NCBI GenBank assembly: GCA_905234815.1
Contig: CAJOIX010000002.1
Location: 3,287-67,286 of the forward strand
DNA from: an uncultured Prevotella sp.
Lineage (GTDB): Bacteria; Bacteroidota; Bacteroidia; Bacteroidales; Bacteroidaceae
Length of the DNA: 64,000 bases
Reading direction: 5' to 3'
Shown here piece by piece: positions 28,834 through 39,328 of this stretch. The translations under genes were made by a program, and so were the position numbers. The stretch's first letter is position 1; every line of letters starts with the position of its first letter. The notes beneath the pieces are model-generated. The model was not told the DNA's origin. It saw only the letters and a list, made by a program, of their open reading frames with translations, and did no database searches.

Positions 28834-29569
28834 CTTTTTGGAGTAACTTTTCTGCTTCACGAAGGTCGTCGGGGGTGTCAATACCTACCGTTTCTCGACT
28901 CACGGTCTGCACTTTTATCTTATAGCCATTCTGCAACCATCGCAACTGCTCCAGACTTTCGGCCAGCTCAAGCGAAGATTGTGGCAACTGGGTAACTGAG
29001 CGAAGTACTTCGGTCCGGTAGGCATATATTCCGATATGTTTCACAAAGGGGTAGTGATTCAACCATTGATTGCGATCCACACCTCTTACAAAAGGAATCA
29101 CAGAGCGAGAGAAATAGAGGGCATATCCCAAATTGTCTGTCACAATCTTGGGCGAATTAGAGCTTTCGGCGGCACGGATAGAGGAGAAACGTACTGCCAA
29201 TGTAGCAATCTGAGTCTGTGAATAATCGAAGGCTTCCAACAATCGTTCAATATGCTCGCGCTGCACAAAGGGTTCATCACCCTGAATATTGATAACCACA
29301 TCGTACTGACCTCCAATTTTTTCCATAGCTTCTGCTATACGGTCAGTGCCGGATTTATGGTCAGCGCGCGTCATCACGACATCGCCGCCAAAGGCTTTTA
29401 CTTTATCAAATATGCGTTCATCATCAGTTGCAACCACCACACGTGGCAACATCTCAAGAGCGCGTTCATATACATGTTGAATTATGGGTTTCCCTCCTAA
29501 GAGAGCCAGAGGTTTACCAGGAAAGCGAGTCGAGGCATAACGAGCGGGAATAATGGCTATTGGATTCAT
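28826..29569 (-). CDS. kdsB: 3-deoxy-manno-octulosonate cytidylyltransferase
   Basis: AIIPARYASTRFPGKPLALLGGKPIIQHVYERA; VINIQGDEPFV; KHIGIYAYR. Confidence 0.97.
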   Translation of the reverse strand: MNPIAIIPARYASTRFPGKPLALLGGKPIIQHVYERALEMLPRVVVATDDERIFDKVKAFGGDVVMTRADHKSGTDRIAEAMEKIGGQYDVVINIQGDEPFVQREHIERLLEAFDYSQTQIATLAVRFSSIRAAESSNSPKIVTDNLGYALYFSRSVIPFVRGVDRNQWLNHYPFVKHIGIYAYRTEVLRSVTQLPQSSLELAESLEQLRWLQNGYKIKVQTVSRETVGIDTPDDLREAEKLLQKGE

Positions 29570-29698
29570 GAGTACAAAATAGATGTTTGATAATATGTGG
29601 CAAAGATAAGAAATGTTTCTTAATCAACAGGATTTTTCTTTTCTTTTATCACCTAAGCGTGTTACAATAAATCGCCCATTAGCTCGTTTAAATGGTAT

Positions 29699-31108
29699 AT
29701 GAAATTTAAAATTCCCGAATCGCTTTATGCTCATCTTCTGAGTAGCATGGCATTGTTTAGCTCAGCACAAGGACTAAATGTTGCAGTGTCAATACTGCGC
29801 AACAAAGTCGTTGCTGTGGTACTGGGTCCATGGGGCATGGGAATCATAGCGTTGTATAACACCGTGCTGCACCTGTTGCAACTGCTTACGAGTCTGGGGC
29901 TTTCTACCAGCGGTGTGCGCTACGTGGCCGAAACTGGAGATGTGAAGAAATTGCGCTCCTGGTCTTTGCTCACAGCCATTGCCGGCACGTTTCTTTGCCT
30001 TATTCTAAGTCCATGGCTCAGCGATTGGATCTTCGGCGATAGGAATCATGTGCGGGCTATTGCCTGCCTGGCCTCAGTAGTTGGTTTGACCACACTTGCC
30101 TGCAATGAGCAAGCATTACTGCGAGGAAAAGGAGAATTACGCGCTGTGGCTAAACAAAGTGTGTGGGGATGTATCTTAACAGCAGCAGTAACCATTCCTG
30201 TAATATTTATTTGGCGCGAGCGTGCCATTGTGCCTTCTATTGCTATAGCGGCACTAATGTCTTTCTGCACTGTGATTTGGTTCTCACTGAAATGTGTACC
30301 GTTGCAGGGCAGTATCTCTTGGAGTGCACTCCGGGGAGGCGGGGACTTACTTCGATTGGGTATGCTCTTTGTTGTGGCCAGCGTAATAGCTGCTGGTGGT
30401 GATTTGCTTGTGCGAACACTACTGAATCGTGAGGGTGCACTCACAGAAGTGGGCCTCTTCCATGCAGCCTACATGACAGTATTTTCGCTTGGCGGAATGT
30501 TTTTTGCGAGTCTTGAAAGTGACTACTATCCACAATTGTCAGCATTGAACATGCAGAGCGAGCAAGCCACAAAACTTATCAACAACCAGATAGAAGTGGC
30601 GTTGTTGTCTATTTCACCATTTATAGTATTAGGAATCCTTTCTTTGGATTGGATCATTCCATTACTGTTCAGCCAGAAATTCCTGCCAGCAACAGAATGT
30701 ATGCAATTGATGTTGCTCGCTTTATATCTACGGGCATTGAAATTACCTTTGTCTTATATCCCTTTGGCACAAAATCGTGGCATCCATTATGTCCTGCTTG
30801 AAGGAGTCTATTATATTATGTTTGTATTCTTCGTTTGGCTGGGCTATGTCCATTTTGGCATCCTTGGTGCTGGATGTGGCGTCTTGCTCACGGCCGTAGC
30901 CGATTATTTATTACTCGCGGCCTATGCTTTTGTGGCCGATGGATATGCACTCCCACTGCGACAATGGTTAATGGGAATGGCTCAATTTTCGTTAGGAGTT
31001 GCCACTTTCTTCACATCAACAAAAAACCTCTGGATAGGATTGATTTTCTTTGCAATCAGTGTAGGCCTGTCACTACTCATTTTTACCCGTCGCTTGCGCC
31101 AACAATAA
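29699..31108 (+). CDS. Wzx-like polysaccharide flippase (O-antigen translocase family)
   Basis: Multi-TM; SAQGLNVAVSILRNKVVAVVLGPWGMGIIALYNTVLHLLQLLTSLGLSTSGVRYVAE. Confidence 0.87.
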   Translation: MKFKIPESLYAHLLSSMALFSSAQGLNVAVSILRNKVVAVVLGPWGMGIIALYNTVLHLLQLLTSLGLSTSGVRYVAETGDVKKLRSWSLLTAIAGTFLCLILSPWLSDWIFGDRNHVRAIACLASVVGLTTLACNEQALLRGKGELRAVAKQSVWGCILTAAVTIPVIFIWRERAIVPSIAIAALMSFCTVIWFSLKCVPLQGSISWSALRGGGDLLRLGMLFVVASVIAAGGDLLVRTLLNREGALTEVGLFHAAYMTVFSLGGMFFASLESDYYPQLSALNMQSEQATKLINNQIEVALLSISPFIVLGILSLDWIIPLLFSQKFLPATECMQLMLLALYLRALKLPLSYIPLAQNRGIHYVLLEGVYYIMFVFFVWLGYVHFGILGAGCGVLLTAVADYLLLAAYAFVADGYALPLRQWLMGMAQFSLGVATFFTSTKNLWIGLIFFAISVGLSLLIFTRRLRQQ

Positions 31109-31951
31109 GCAGCACCAGTCTTGATTGCTCATACGGCATTCTTCGTTGAGGCCTAATGCTTGTGCGCGCTCAATGAGTAGAGGAATATCTGCCTCATAGA
31201 ATCCGCTCAGGAGTATTTTTCCCTGAGGCTTCAGCAGCATTACAAACTGAGACATATCAGCAATGAGAATGTTTCGGTTTATATTGGCCATCACCAAATC
31301 AAACTTCTCGTCAACCTCTTTCAATATTTCTGAATCACCCAGCAAAACCCGGATGCTATCAGCCACGCCATTGAGTGTTGCATTGTGGCAGGTATTGGAC
31401 ACACTCCATTCGTCAATATCGTAAGCCACCACCTGCTCAGCTCCCAGTTTTGCAGCAGCTATGCTCAAGATGCCTGAACCACAACCAGCGTCCAGTACAC
31501 TCGCGGGGGGAGTAGGAAATTTTGAGAGCTGTGTAAGCATCATCTGAGTGGTCTGATGTGTGCCCGTACCAAAGGCCTGACAAGCATCTATACCTATTTC
31601 TATTGTATGCGGCACTAAATCGGAAGGATGTTTTGCATCATAAATCAACATATCCTTACCGATTTCAATGGGCTCAAAACCTTCACTTTCCCAAGTTGCG
31701 TTCCAGTTCTGATTATCTGCCTGCTCACACTGATAGGTGATTTTCACATTTTCAATCGGGAAAGTATCCAAAACCTGTTTTAATTGTTCTTCGTTAAAAT
31801 ACTTTTCTTGCACAAAACCATGCAATGTCGAGCCCGATGGTTCAAAGGCTTCAAAACCGGCAGCCACCAACTCGCTGGCCAGAACATCGGACACAATCTC
31901 TTGCATGTCATTGCCACAAACAAACGAAAAAGTAAAAGAAAGATACTGCAT
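31073..31951 (-). CDS. prmA: Ribosomal protein L11 methyltransferase; start revised to MQYLSF
   Basis: AFGTGTHQTTQMML, VLDAGCGSGILSIAAAKLGA, DLVMANINRNIL. Confidence 0.96.
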   Translation of the reverse strand: MQYLSFTFSFVCGNDMQEIVSDVLASELVAAGFEAFEPSGSTLHGFVQEKYFNEEQLKQVLDTFPIENVKITYQCEQADNQNWNATWESEGFEPIEIGKDMLIYDAKHPSDLVPHTIEIGIDACQAFGTGTHQTTQMMLTQLSKFPTPPASVLDAGCGSGILSIAAAKLGAEQVVAYDIDEWSVSNTCHNATLNGVADSIRVLLGDSEILKEVDEKFDLVMANINRNILIADMSQFVMLLKPQGKILLSGFYEADIPLLIERAQALGLNEECRMSNQDWCCLLLAQATGKNE

Positions 31952-32023
31952 AAACATATAATCATTGAACGCACAAAAATAGAAAAAATAGGGGAAATCC
32001 TACCATAGTTTAGGGAAATTCCT

Positions 32024-32031
32024 TATTTTTG
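32024..32031 (+). promoter_or_regulatory. -7 element TATTTTTG
   Basis: TAnnTTTG upstream of CDS 32080. Confidence 0.5.
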
Positions 32032-32079
32032 CTTTGGCGTTCAATATAATTTTGCAACGTGAAATAAAGACTCTGGCTT

Positions 32080-32973
32080 ATGAAAAAGATTCTCTCTTTA
32101 TTAATTGCAGCAATGTGCTGTCTCTCCGTATCGGCTCAGACTGACGATATGTACTTCACCCCTAAGAAACTCTCCAAGGCAGAAAAAGCTGCTCAACTGG
32201 CAGCTAAAGAAGAAGCGCAGATGGTGGGGTCAGACCGCGACGTAGATGAATACAATCGACATGGGAAATACTGGAGTCACTACCAAAAAGTTGGTGCAGA
32301 CTCGCTGGGCAATGATATCATTGAATTTTCAAGTGGCTCAGGTCTCTATCCAGATTCCGTATTGATTGATACCACTTATGTAGCAAAGGCTGACCAATCG
32401 CAGGAGAATGACTATATGTACTCGCGCCGTATGTCGCGCTTTGACGATTTTTATGTTCCTTGGGGTTCATTTGCATGGAGCTACTATCCTTGGTACGATG
32501 TCTATTACCCCTGGTACACTCCTTATGGCTACCGATACTTTGACCCTTGGCTCTATTCAGCGTGGTACGGCTATCCTTATTATGGATGGTATGGTCCATA
32601 TCGTGGTTGGTATTCGCCATGGGGCTATTATGGTTGGTACGGTTATCCTTATTTCGGGTATGGCTATTATGGTTATTACGCCTACGCTCGTCCACATCGT
32701 CATTCATCAGGCTACACCACGAATAACTGGAGCTCTTCGCGCAGTGGAAGAACTTTCGGAGGACGCAGTGACAACAATCGTTCCTCGTTCCCGGCTCGAC
32801 CTTCTACCTCTCAACAGCGTCAGCCGAATCGCTCCACATGGGGTGGTCAATCGCCAGCCAGCACATACACACCTTCGCGCAGCACTGGTTCCTTCGGTGG
32901 AATGCGCAGCGGCGGTGGCTTTGGTGGCGGAGGACATGTCAGCGGCGGCGGACGCTTTGGCGGACGGAGATAA
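32080..32973 (+). CDS. Secreted low-complexity protein with Tyr/Trp/Gly/Pro-rich core and Gly/Arg-rich tail
   Basis: Signal MKKILSLLIAAMCCLSVSAQ; YYPWYDVYYPWYTPYGYRYFDPWLYSAWYGYPYYGWYGPYRGWYSPWGYYGWYGYPYFGYGYYGYYAYA; GGGFGGGGHVSGGGRFGGRR. Confidence 0.8.
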   Translation: MKKILSLLIAAMCCLSVSAQTDDMYFTPKKLSKAEKAAQLAAKEEAQMVGSDRDVDEYNRHGKYWSHYQKVGADSLGNDIIEFSSGSGLYPDSVLIDTTYVAKADQSQENDYMYSRRMSRFDDFYVPWGSFAWSYYPWYDVYYPWYTPYGYRYFDPWLYSAWYGYPYYGWYGPYRGWYSPWGYYGWYGYPYFGYGYYGYYAYARPHRHSSGYTTNNWSSSRSGRTFGGRSDNNRSSFPARPSTSQQRQPNRSTWGGQSPASTYTPSRSTGSFGGMRSGGGFGGGGHVSGGGRFGGRR

Positions 32974-33122
32974 CTCACGCTCAACTATCCAGAAAATTAA
33001 CACTTTGCAATTCTCAATTACAATATAATAAAGTAAACGTATTTTAGCACCTCACATCATTTTAATTTTTAAATTCTTACATTGAAAGGACTAACCGAGG
33101 TGTCTGCTAAATTCAATACTAT

Positions 33123-34664
33123 ATGAAAAAGACATTGATTTTATTGCTGGCTGCTGGACTCACAGTTCAGGGCTTGCACGCACAGGAGACTTATACCGAT
33201 GCAACTATTGCATCGCAAGATCTGAACGGTACAGCCCGTTATGTGGGCATGGGTGGCGCAATGGATGCTCTCGGCGCCGATATTTCCACCATCAGTAGCA
33301 ACCCTGCAGGTATTGGACTTTTTCGTTCAAACACTGCATCGCTCTCGCTGGGTGGCATCAGCCAACCATCGGGAGGTGACACAAAGATGAGTTTTGATCA
33401 AATTGGCTTGGTGTGGAGCACCCGACTGGCTGATAACTCTTTTGTGAACCTTGCGTTCAACTACCACAAAAATGCCAATTTTAATTCTAAACTCAATGCG
33501 GGAGGGGCATTAAGCAACTCGTCGCTCAACAAACTGACATACATTAAAGGCGATGCAGGCTATCTGTTCGATAATGATGGTAAAGAATACATCACCTGCA
33601 CACGACTGGATGAATTGATTGCCGACAATGTGTTGCTCGAGTCGGACAATGTTTACCGCTTCAAGGAAGCTACAGGTTATCAGTATCTGCGCAAGCAGTC
33701 TGGCTATGTGGGGACATACGACTTCAATATCAGCGGAAACCTCAACAATCGTTTGTATCTTGGATTGACCATTGGCGTGTACGATCTGCACTATAATTCG
33801 ACCACATCCTACAGTGAAACGCTTGAACCCAATGTCATGGGATTGACCAGTATGGACATTGTCGATGAACGCCATATAAGTGGCGTTGGCGCCGATATTA
33901 AGGCTGGTGTGATTTACCGCCCGATAGAGGGTTCTCCATTCCGTGTAGGACTTTCGCTGGCTTCACCTGTCTTCTACGACCTTGATTCTGAGAGTACGCT
34001 GGCTTCACCTGTCTTCTACGACCTTAATTCTTATAGCCAGACTTCGTTTGGACCAAAGTATGTACGGTCAGGTTATGAATACAAGGTTTATACTCCTTGG
34101 AAGGTTGGCTTAAGCGTTGGTCATACCATTGGCACCAATGTTGCACTGGGAGCTGTCTATGAATTTGCTGATTATAGTCATATCGACAATCGCATTGAAG
34201 ACTGGGATTACTATGATGCCTCTTCAAAGGATGGTGATATGAACCGCCACACACGCGAAACACTTAAAGGAGTTTCCACACTGAAACTGGGTGCAGAAAT
34301 CAAATTGATGCCGGAGTTGGCACTGCGCGTTGGCTACAACTATGTGTCGCCAATGTTCGACAAAAATGCTGCGAAAGGTGTCTATAAGAATGGTTCGCTC
34401 GTAGAGTCACCAGGCATATTCTATTCTTCAACGGCCGATTACACCAACTGGCTCGATACGCATCGCTTCACCTGTGGTCTGGGCTACACCATGAAGAAAC
34501 TGACACTGGACGTGGCTTATCAGCACAGCCTTCAGAATGGTGAGTTCCACCCATTCATGAACTACTACGACGACCAGGCTCCCGATATGAACAACACAGC
34601 AGCCCTTGTCAATGTGAAGAACAAACGCAATCAGTTACTTTTCACCATTGGCTACAAATTCTAA
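33123..34664 (+). CDS. OmpP1/FadL/TodX-family outer membrane protein
   Basis: TARYVGMGGAMDALGADISTISSNPAGIGLFRSN; C-terminal LLFTIGYKF. Confidence 0.9.
   Translation: MKKTLILLLAAGLTVQGLHAQETYTDATIASQDLNGTARYVGMGGAMDALGADISTISSNPAGIGLFRSNTASLSLGGISQPSGGDTKMSFDQIGLVWSTRLADNSFVNLAFNYHKNANFNSKLNAGGALSNSSLNKLTYIKGDAGYLFDNDGKEYITCTRLDELIADNVLLESDNVYRFKEATGYQYLRKQSGYVGTYDFNISGNLNNRLYLGLTIGVYDLHYNSTTSYSETLEPNVMGLTSMDIVDERHISGVGADIKAGVIYRPIEGSPFRVGLSLASPVFYDLDSESTLASPVFYDLNSYSQTSFGPKYVRSGYEYKVYTPWKVGLSVGHTIGTNVALGAVYEFADYSHIDNRIEDWDYYDASSKDGDMNRHTRETLKGVSTLKLGAEIKLMPELALRVGYNYVSPMFDKNAAKGVYKNGSLVESPGIFYSSTADYTNWLDTHRFTCGLGYTMKKLTLDVAYQHSLQNGEFHPFMNYYDDQAPDMNNTAALVNVKNKRNQLLFTIGYKF
33956..34025 (+). 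repeat. 42-bp-period in-frame tandem duplication
   Basis: GCTGGCTTCACCTGTCTTCTACGACCTT at 33956-33983 repeated identically at 33998-34025. Confidence 0.92.
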
Positions 34665-34738
34665 CTGCATACAGGTGAAAGAAAAAGCAATAAGACTAAT
34701 TCTTCTAAAGAAGTGAACGAACATAATTGCTAAGAAAA

Positions 34739-34773
34739 TAGGGGAGAGACGCATTTCGTTTCTCCCCCTTTTT
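34739..34773. terminator. Intrinsic (probably bidirectional) terminator between convergent genes
   Basis: GGGGAGAGACG/CGTTTCTCCCC stem with flanking A- and T-rich tracts. Confidence 0.8.
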
Positions 34774-34781
34774 ATATCGGT

Positions 34782-36914
34782 TTATGATTTCGTGAGATTC
34801 CGCATTGACAGCGCAATACGCCTACGCTGGAGATCAACATCTATGACTTTCACCATAACCTGCTGATGAAGCCGGACCACGGCTGTAGGATCGTTCACAT
34901 AGCGATCAGCCAACTGCGACACGTGCACCAATCCGTCTTGATGCACGCCTATATCTACAAAGGCTCCAAACTGTGTTATGTTGGTCACGATACCCGGCAA
35001 AATCATCCCCACCACGAGGTCTTCGATGGTGTGTACACGAGCATCAAATTCAAAGGTTTCAATCTCTTGGCGTGGGTCGCGCCCAGGCTTCTCCAGTTCG
35101 CTGAGAATATCATTCAGCGTAGGCAATCCCACTTCCGCGCTGACATAGCGGTCGGGCTGTATCTGTCGTCGCAGCGTTGCATCGGCTATGAGTGCACTGA
35201 CGGTGCAATTCAAATCAGCAGCCATCTGTTCCACAAGTGCGTATCGTTCTGGGTGGACAGCTGAGCCATCAAGCGCATTCTCTCCTTCGCGGATACGTAG
35301 GAACCCGGCACATTGAAGAAAAGCTGCAGCCCCTAAACGGGGAACTTTCAAAAGCTCTTTCCTCGAGCGGAAAGGCCCATTTTCGTTTCGATAATCCACA
35401 ATGTTCTTGGCCAATGCCGGTCCGAGCCCGCTCACATAGGTGAGGAGCGAAAGACTGGCCGTGTTAAGATCCACGCCAACGGTATTGACGCAGTGCTCTA
35501 CAGTGCGGTCGAGACTTTTGCGCAATTTTACCTGGTCCACATCGTGCTGATATTGTCCCACACCGAGATTTTTCGCATCAATCTTCACAAGCTCGGATAG
35601 AGGATCCATCAGCCGGCGTCCGATACTGACGGCTCCGCGCACGGTAACATCTTCGTCAGGAAATTCGCGCCGGGCAATCTCCGAAACAGAGTAGATGGAG
35701 GCACCGTCTTCACTGACCACATACACAGGCAGCGCACGACCTGCAATCACCTCGTCTATAAACTCCTTCGTCTCGCGCGAGGCCGTGCCATTGCCAATAG
35801 CGATGGCTTCAGTGCGGTATTCATCAAGAAGAGTTTCTATCAGTATCGTGGACTGTCCGCGGTAGCGCTGGGGTGGGTGGGGGTAAATCACATCATGGTG
35901 CAGGAGTGCGCCTTGTTCGTCGAGACAGACAACTTTACAACCTGTTCGGAAACCTGGATCTATAGCGAGTATGCGCTTGCCGCCGAGTGGTGCGGCCAAC
36001 AGGAGCTGCTGCAGGTTTTCCTGGAAGATGGCTATGGCAGATTCGTCGGCGCGTTGTTTGGAAAGGGAAGCGAACTCATTTTCGATGGACGGCTGAAGCA
36101 GGCGGCTGTAGGCATCTTCGCAGGCCTTACGGACAAGATCTTGACAAGCTCCTCTACCACGCACAAATTGTCGGCAAAGGCGCTCAATAGCACGCTCGTC
36201 ATCCACTTCAATACTCACGCGCAGATACCCTTCAGCCTCACCGCGACGCATAGCCAACAATCGATTAGCTGCTATACGATTAAGCGATTCTTCTACGTGG
36301 AAGTAAGCACGATACTTGGCCGCCTCAGCAGTGTCTTGTTTCGACTTCACAACGCTGGAATGAACAACTGCGAAGCGCTCAAACTGATGCCGTAGCTGCT
36401 GACGCGACTCTGGGTTCTCACTGATTTGCTCGGCAAGGATATCAAGTGCGCCGAGCAACGCATCCTGCGCTGTGGGAACCTCTTCGTTAACGTAGATGCG
36501 GGCTGCTTTTTCGGGGTTGGGCTCACGCTGCAGCATGATGAGCGCAGCCAGCGGCTCGAGTCCTCTTTCTCGTGCAGTTTGGGCACGAGTGCGGCGACGT
36601 GGCTTGTAGGGCAGATAGAGGTCTTCCAGCGCAGCAGCATCCCAACAATCGGCAATTTGCTGCTGTAGAGCCTCGGTGAGCTGTCCCTGCTCACCGATGG
36701 TATGAACGATATGCTCCTTGCGCTTACTGATTTCCTTAAAATGCTCGAGCGCATCACTTATCTGGCCGATTTGCACTTCATCGAGCGAAGCGGTGTGTTC
36801 TTTGCGGTAGCGAGCAATAAAAGGAATGGTACACCCTTGCTCTAAAAGGGCAACCGTAGCGCGGACAGACTTTTCGTTAATCCCTGTCTGTGCCGCTATG
36901 AGAGAAATGTACAT
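34782..36914 (-). CDS. tex: Tex-family RNA-binding transcription accessory protein
   Basis: IPFIARYRKEHTASLDE; LAIDPGFRTGCKVVCLD; GMILPGIVTNITQFGAFVDIGVHQDGLVHVSQL S1 domain. Confidence 0.97.
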   Translation of the reverse strand: MYISLIAAQTGINEKSVRATVALLEQGCTIPFIARYRKEHTASLDEVQIGQISDALEHFKEISKRKEHIVHTIGEQGQLTEALQQQIADCWDAAALEDLYLPYKPRRRTRAQTARERGLEPLAALIMLQREPNPEKAARIYVNEEVPTAQDALLGALDILAEQISENPESRQQLRHQFERFAVVHSSVVKSKQDTAEAAKYRAYFHVEESLNRIAANRLLAMRRGEAEGYLRVSIEVDDERAIERLCRQFVRGRGACQDLVRKACEDAYSRLLQPSIENEFASLSKQRADESAIAIFQENLQQLLLAAPLGGKRILAIDPGFRTGCKVVCLDEQGALLHHDVIYPHPPQRYRGQSTILIETLLDEYRTEAIAIGNGTASRETKEFIDEVIAGRALPVYVVSEDGASIYSVSEIARREFPDEDVTVRGAVSIGRRLMDPLSELVKIDAKNLGVGQYQHDVDQVKLRKSLDRTVEHCVNTVGVDLNTASLSLLTYVSGLGPALAKNIVDYRNENGPFRSRKELLKVPRLGAAAFLQCAGFLRIREGENALDGSAVHPERYALVEQMAADLNCTVSALIADATLRRQIQPDRYVSAEVGLPTLNDILSELEKPGRDPRQEIETFEFDARVHTIEDLVVGMILPGIVTNITQFGAFVDIGVHQDGLVHVSQLADRYVNDPTAVVRLHQQVMVKVIDVDLQRRRIALSMRNLTKS

Positions 36915-37054
36915 TGCAATGATTTAAATTGATAATTCTTTTGCAAATGTACGTTTTTAGTTTCACACAGATAAAGAAAGTTATCAACAAATTAACCCAT
37001 CTTTGAAAAACCCCGTTTTACCTCCGCTTTCGGCAGCTCTTAACCCCCCGGTTT

Positions 37055-37142
37055 CTAAAAGCTATGCTTTTGCCTTCCAATAGCTATCCTTTTGCACGCT
37101 AAGAGCTATGCTTTGGGAGTCCGAAAGCATAGCTTTTGAAAA
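37055..37142 (+). repeat. Array of four 22-bp near-palindromic units (array 2)
   Basis: CTAAAAGCTATGCTTTTGCCTT / CCAATAGCTATCCTTTTGCACG / CTAAGAGCTATGCTTTGGGAGT / CCGAAAGCATAGCTTTTGAAAA, exact 22-bp register. Confidence 0.88.
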
Positions 37143-37352
37143 AGAAAAGTTAAGTTGTTGTTTTTCAAGCACTTGAAATTTTAATTTTTCGTCTGCATCG
37201 AGTCAGGGGAACGGGGCGGTTTTTCATCTTCCATATCTGCCTGGATTTGCGAATTTAGGTGATTGCAGTCTTAATTCTGATATTTTTAATTCTCACATTT
37301 TTTAATTCTTAATTTTTGTTGTACCTTCGCAGCGATAAACCTTAAAATCAAT

Positions 37353-39323
37353 TTGTATATGATTCAAATCACTTTCCCCGACGGCTCTGTTCGCTCGTAT
37401 GAACAGGGAGTGACGGGACTTCAAATCGCCGAGAGTATCTCGCCCGCTCTTGCCCGCAACGTTGTATCTTGCGGAGTGAATGGCGAAACCGTTGAACTCA
37501 ATCGCCCCATTTTGTCAGACGCAACGATAGCCCTCTATCGCTTCGAAGATGAAGAAGGTAAGCACACCTTCTGGCATACCAGTGCCCACCTGCTGGCCGA
37601 AGCCCTGCAGGAACTCTATCCAGGCATACAGTTTGGATTCGGACCTGCCGTAGAAAATGGATTCTTCTACGATGTGATGCCGCCCGAAGGAACTGCCATC
37701 AGCGAAAACGACTTCCCAAAAATCGAAGCCAAAATGATGGAACTAGCTCGACGTGACGAACCTGTGGTGCGTCACGAAATAGCCAAAGCTGATGCGCTGA
37801 AAGCCTTCCAGGCCGATGGGCAAACCTATAAGTGCGAACACATAGAGCAAGACCTTGAAGACGGCAGTATCACTACCTACACCCAGGGTGCCTTTACCGA
37901 CCTTTGCCGTGGACCACACCTGGTTTCTACAGGACTCATCAAGGCCATCAAGATAACCTCCGTGGCTGGAGCATTCTGGCGTGGTGACGCCAAGCGCGAA
38001 CAGATGACACGTATCTACGGCATCTCCTTCCCAAAGAAGAAAATGCTCGACGAATATCTCGTCATGCTTGAAGAAGCCAAAAAGCGCGACCACCGCAAGA
38101 TTGGTAAGGAAATGGAACTCTTCATGTTCTCCGACCGCGTAGGTAAAGGACTCCCCATTTGGCTTCCCAAAGGCACAGAACTTCGGCTCCGCCTACAAGA
38201 TATGCTCCGCAAAATACAGAAGCGGTTCGGCTATCAGGAAGTTATCACACCACACATCGGTGGCAAGAATCTCTACATCACTTCCGGCCACTATGCCCAC
38301 TACGGAAAAGACTCCTTCCAGCCCATACACACACCCGAGGAGGACGAGGAATATATGCTCAAACCTATGAACTGCCCTCACCACTGTGAAGTATTTGCAT
38401 GGAAACCGCGCTCGTATAAAGAGCTGCCGTTGCGCATAGCAGAGTTTGGCACCGTTTATCGCTATGAAAAGAGCGGTGAGCTCCATGGCCTCACCCGCGT
38501 GCGTTCCTTTACTCAAGACGATGCACACATCTTCTGTCGTCCCGACCAGGTGAAAGGAGAGTTCCTTCGAGTGATGGATATTATACAAGCAGTGTTCACC
38601 ATATTTAACTTTGAAAATGTGGAAGCACAAATTTCACTGCGCGACCCCAACGACCACGAAAAATACATCGGCAGCGATGAGGTATGGGCGGAGAGCGAAA
38701 AAGCCATCATTGATGCCTGCCGAGAGAAAGGACTCGACGCTAAGATAGAATACGGCGAAGCTGCGTTCTACGGTCCTAAGCTCGACTTCATGGTGAAAGA
38801 TGCCATCGGCCGTCGTTGGCAGTTAGGAACCATACAGGTGGACTACAACCTGCCTAAGCGCTTCCAACTGGAATACACCGCCGAAGACAATACCAAGCAG
38901 ACACCTGTCATGGTGCACCGAGCACCTTTCGGTTCAATGGAACGCTTCACTGCCGTACTGATTGAACACACCGCCGGACACTTCCCCCTCTGGCTCACAC
39001 CCGACCAGGTGGCAATCCTGCCCATCTCGGAAAAATTCAACGACTATGCACATGAAGTATGTCGCTATTTCGACGAGAACGGAGTGCGTGCGCAAGTGGA
39101 CGACCGCAACGAAAAAATCGGACGCAAAATTCGCGATAATGAGCTGAAGCGCGTGCCCTATATGGTTATCGTGGGTGAGCAAGAAGCCCAGGAAGGCCTC
39201 GTCAGCATGCGTAAACAAGGCGGTGGCGAACAGGCACAGATGAAGAAAGAAGAATTTGTGGCACGAATTCAAGAAGAAGTGGCACAAATGCTTGAAGCCA
39301 CCAATATCAAACCACAAGAATAA
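37353..39323 (+). CDS. thrS: Threonyl-tRNA synthetase
   Basis: TGS domain; [46 protein letters not shown]. Confidence 0.98.
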   Translation: MYMIQITFPDGSVRSYEQGVTGLQIAESISPALARNVVSCGVNGETVELNRPILSDATIALYRFEDEEGKHTFWHTSAHLLAEALQELYPGIQFGFGPAVENGFFYDVMPPEGTAISENDFPKIEAKMMELARRDEPVVRHEIAKADALKAFQADGQTYKCEHIEQDLEDGSITTYTQGAFTDLCRGPHLVSTGLIKAIKITSVAGAFWRGDAKREQMTRIYGISFPKKKMLDEYLVMLEEAKKRDHRKIGKEMELFMFSDRVGKGLPIWLPKGTELRLRLQDMLRKIQKRFGYQEVITPHIGGKNLYITSGHYAHYGKDSFQPIHTPEEDEEYMLKPMNCPHHCEVFAWKPRSYKELPLRIAEFGTVYRYEKSGELHGLTRVRSFTQDDAHIFCRPDQVKGEFLRVMDIIQAVFTIFNFENVEAQISLRDPNDHEKYIGSDEVWAESEKAIIDACREKGLDAKIEYGEAAFYGPKLDFMVKDAIGRRWQLGTIQVDYNLPKRFQLEYTAEDNTKQTPVMVHRAPFGSMERFTAVLIEHTAGHFPLWLTPDQVAILPISEKFNDYAHEVCRYFDENGVRAQVDDRNEKIGRKIRDNELKRVPYMVIVGEQEAQEGLVSMRKQGGGEQAQMKKEEFVARIQEEVAQMLEATNIKPQE

Positions 39324-39328
39324 ATCCT

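Noticed and set aside
32318-33028. ORFs 32318..32707 (-), 32408..33028 (+) and 32707..33003 (-)
   Set aside because: Alternate-frame shadows of the repetitive Tyr/Gly-rich gene; no signal peptide or domain
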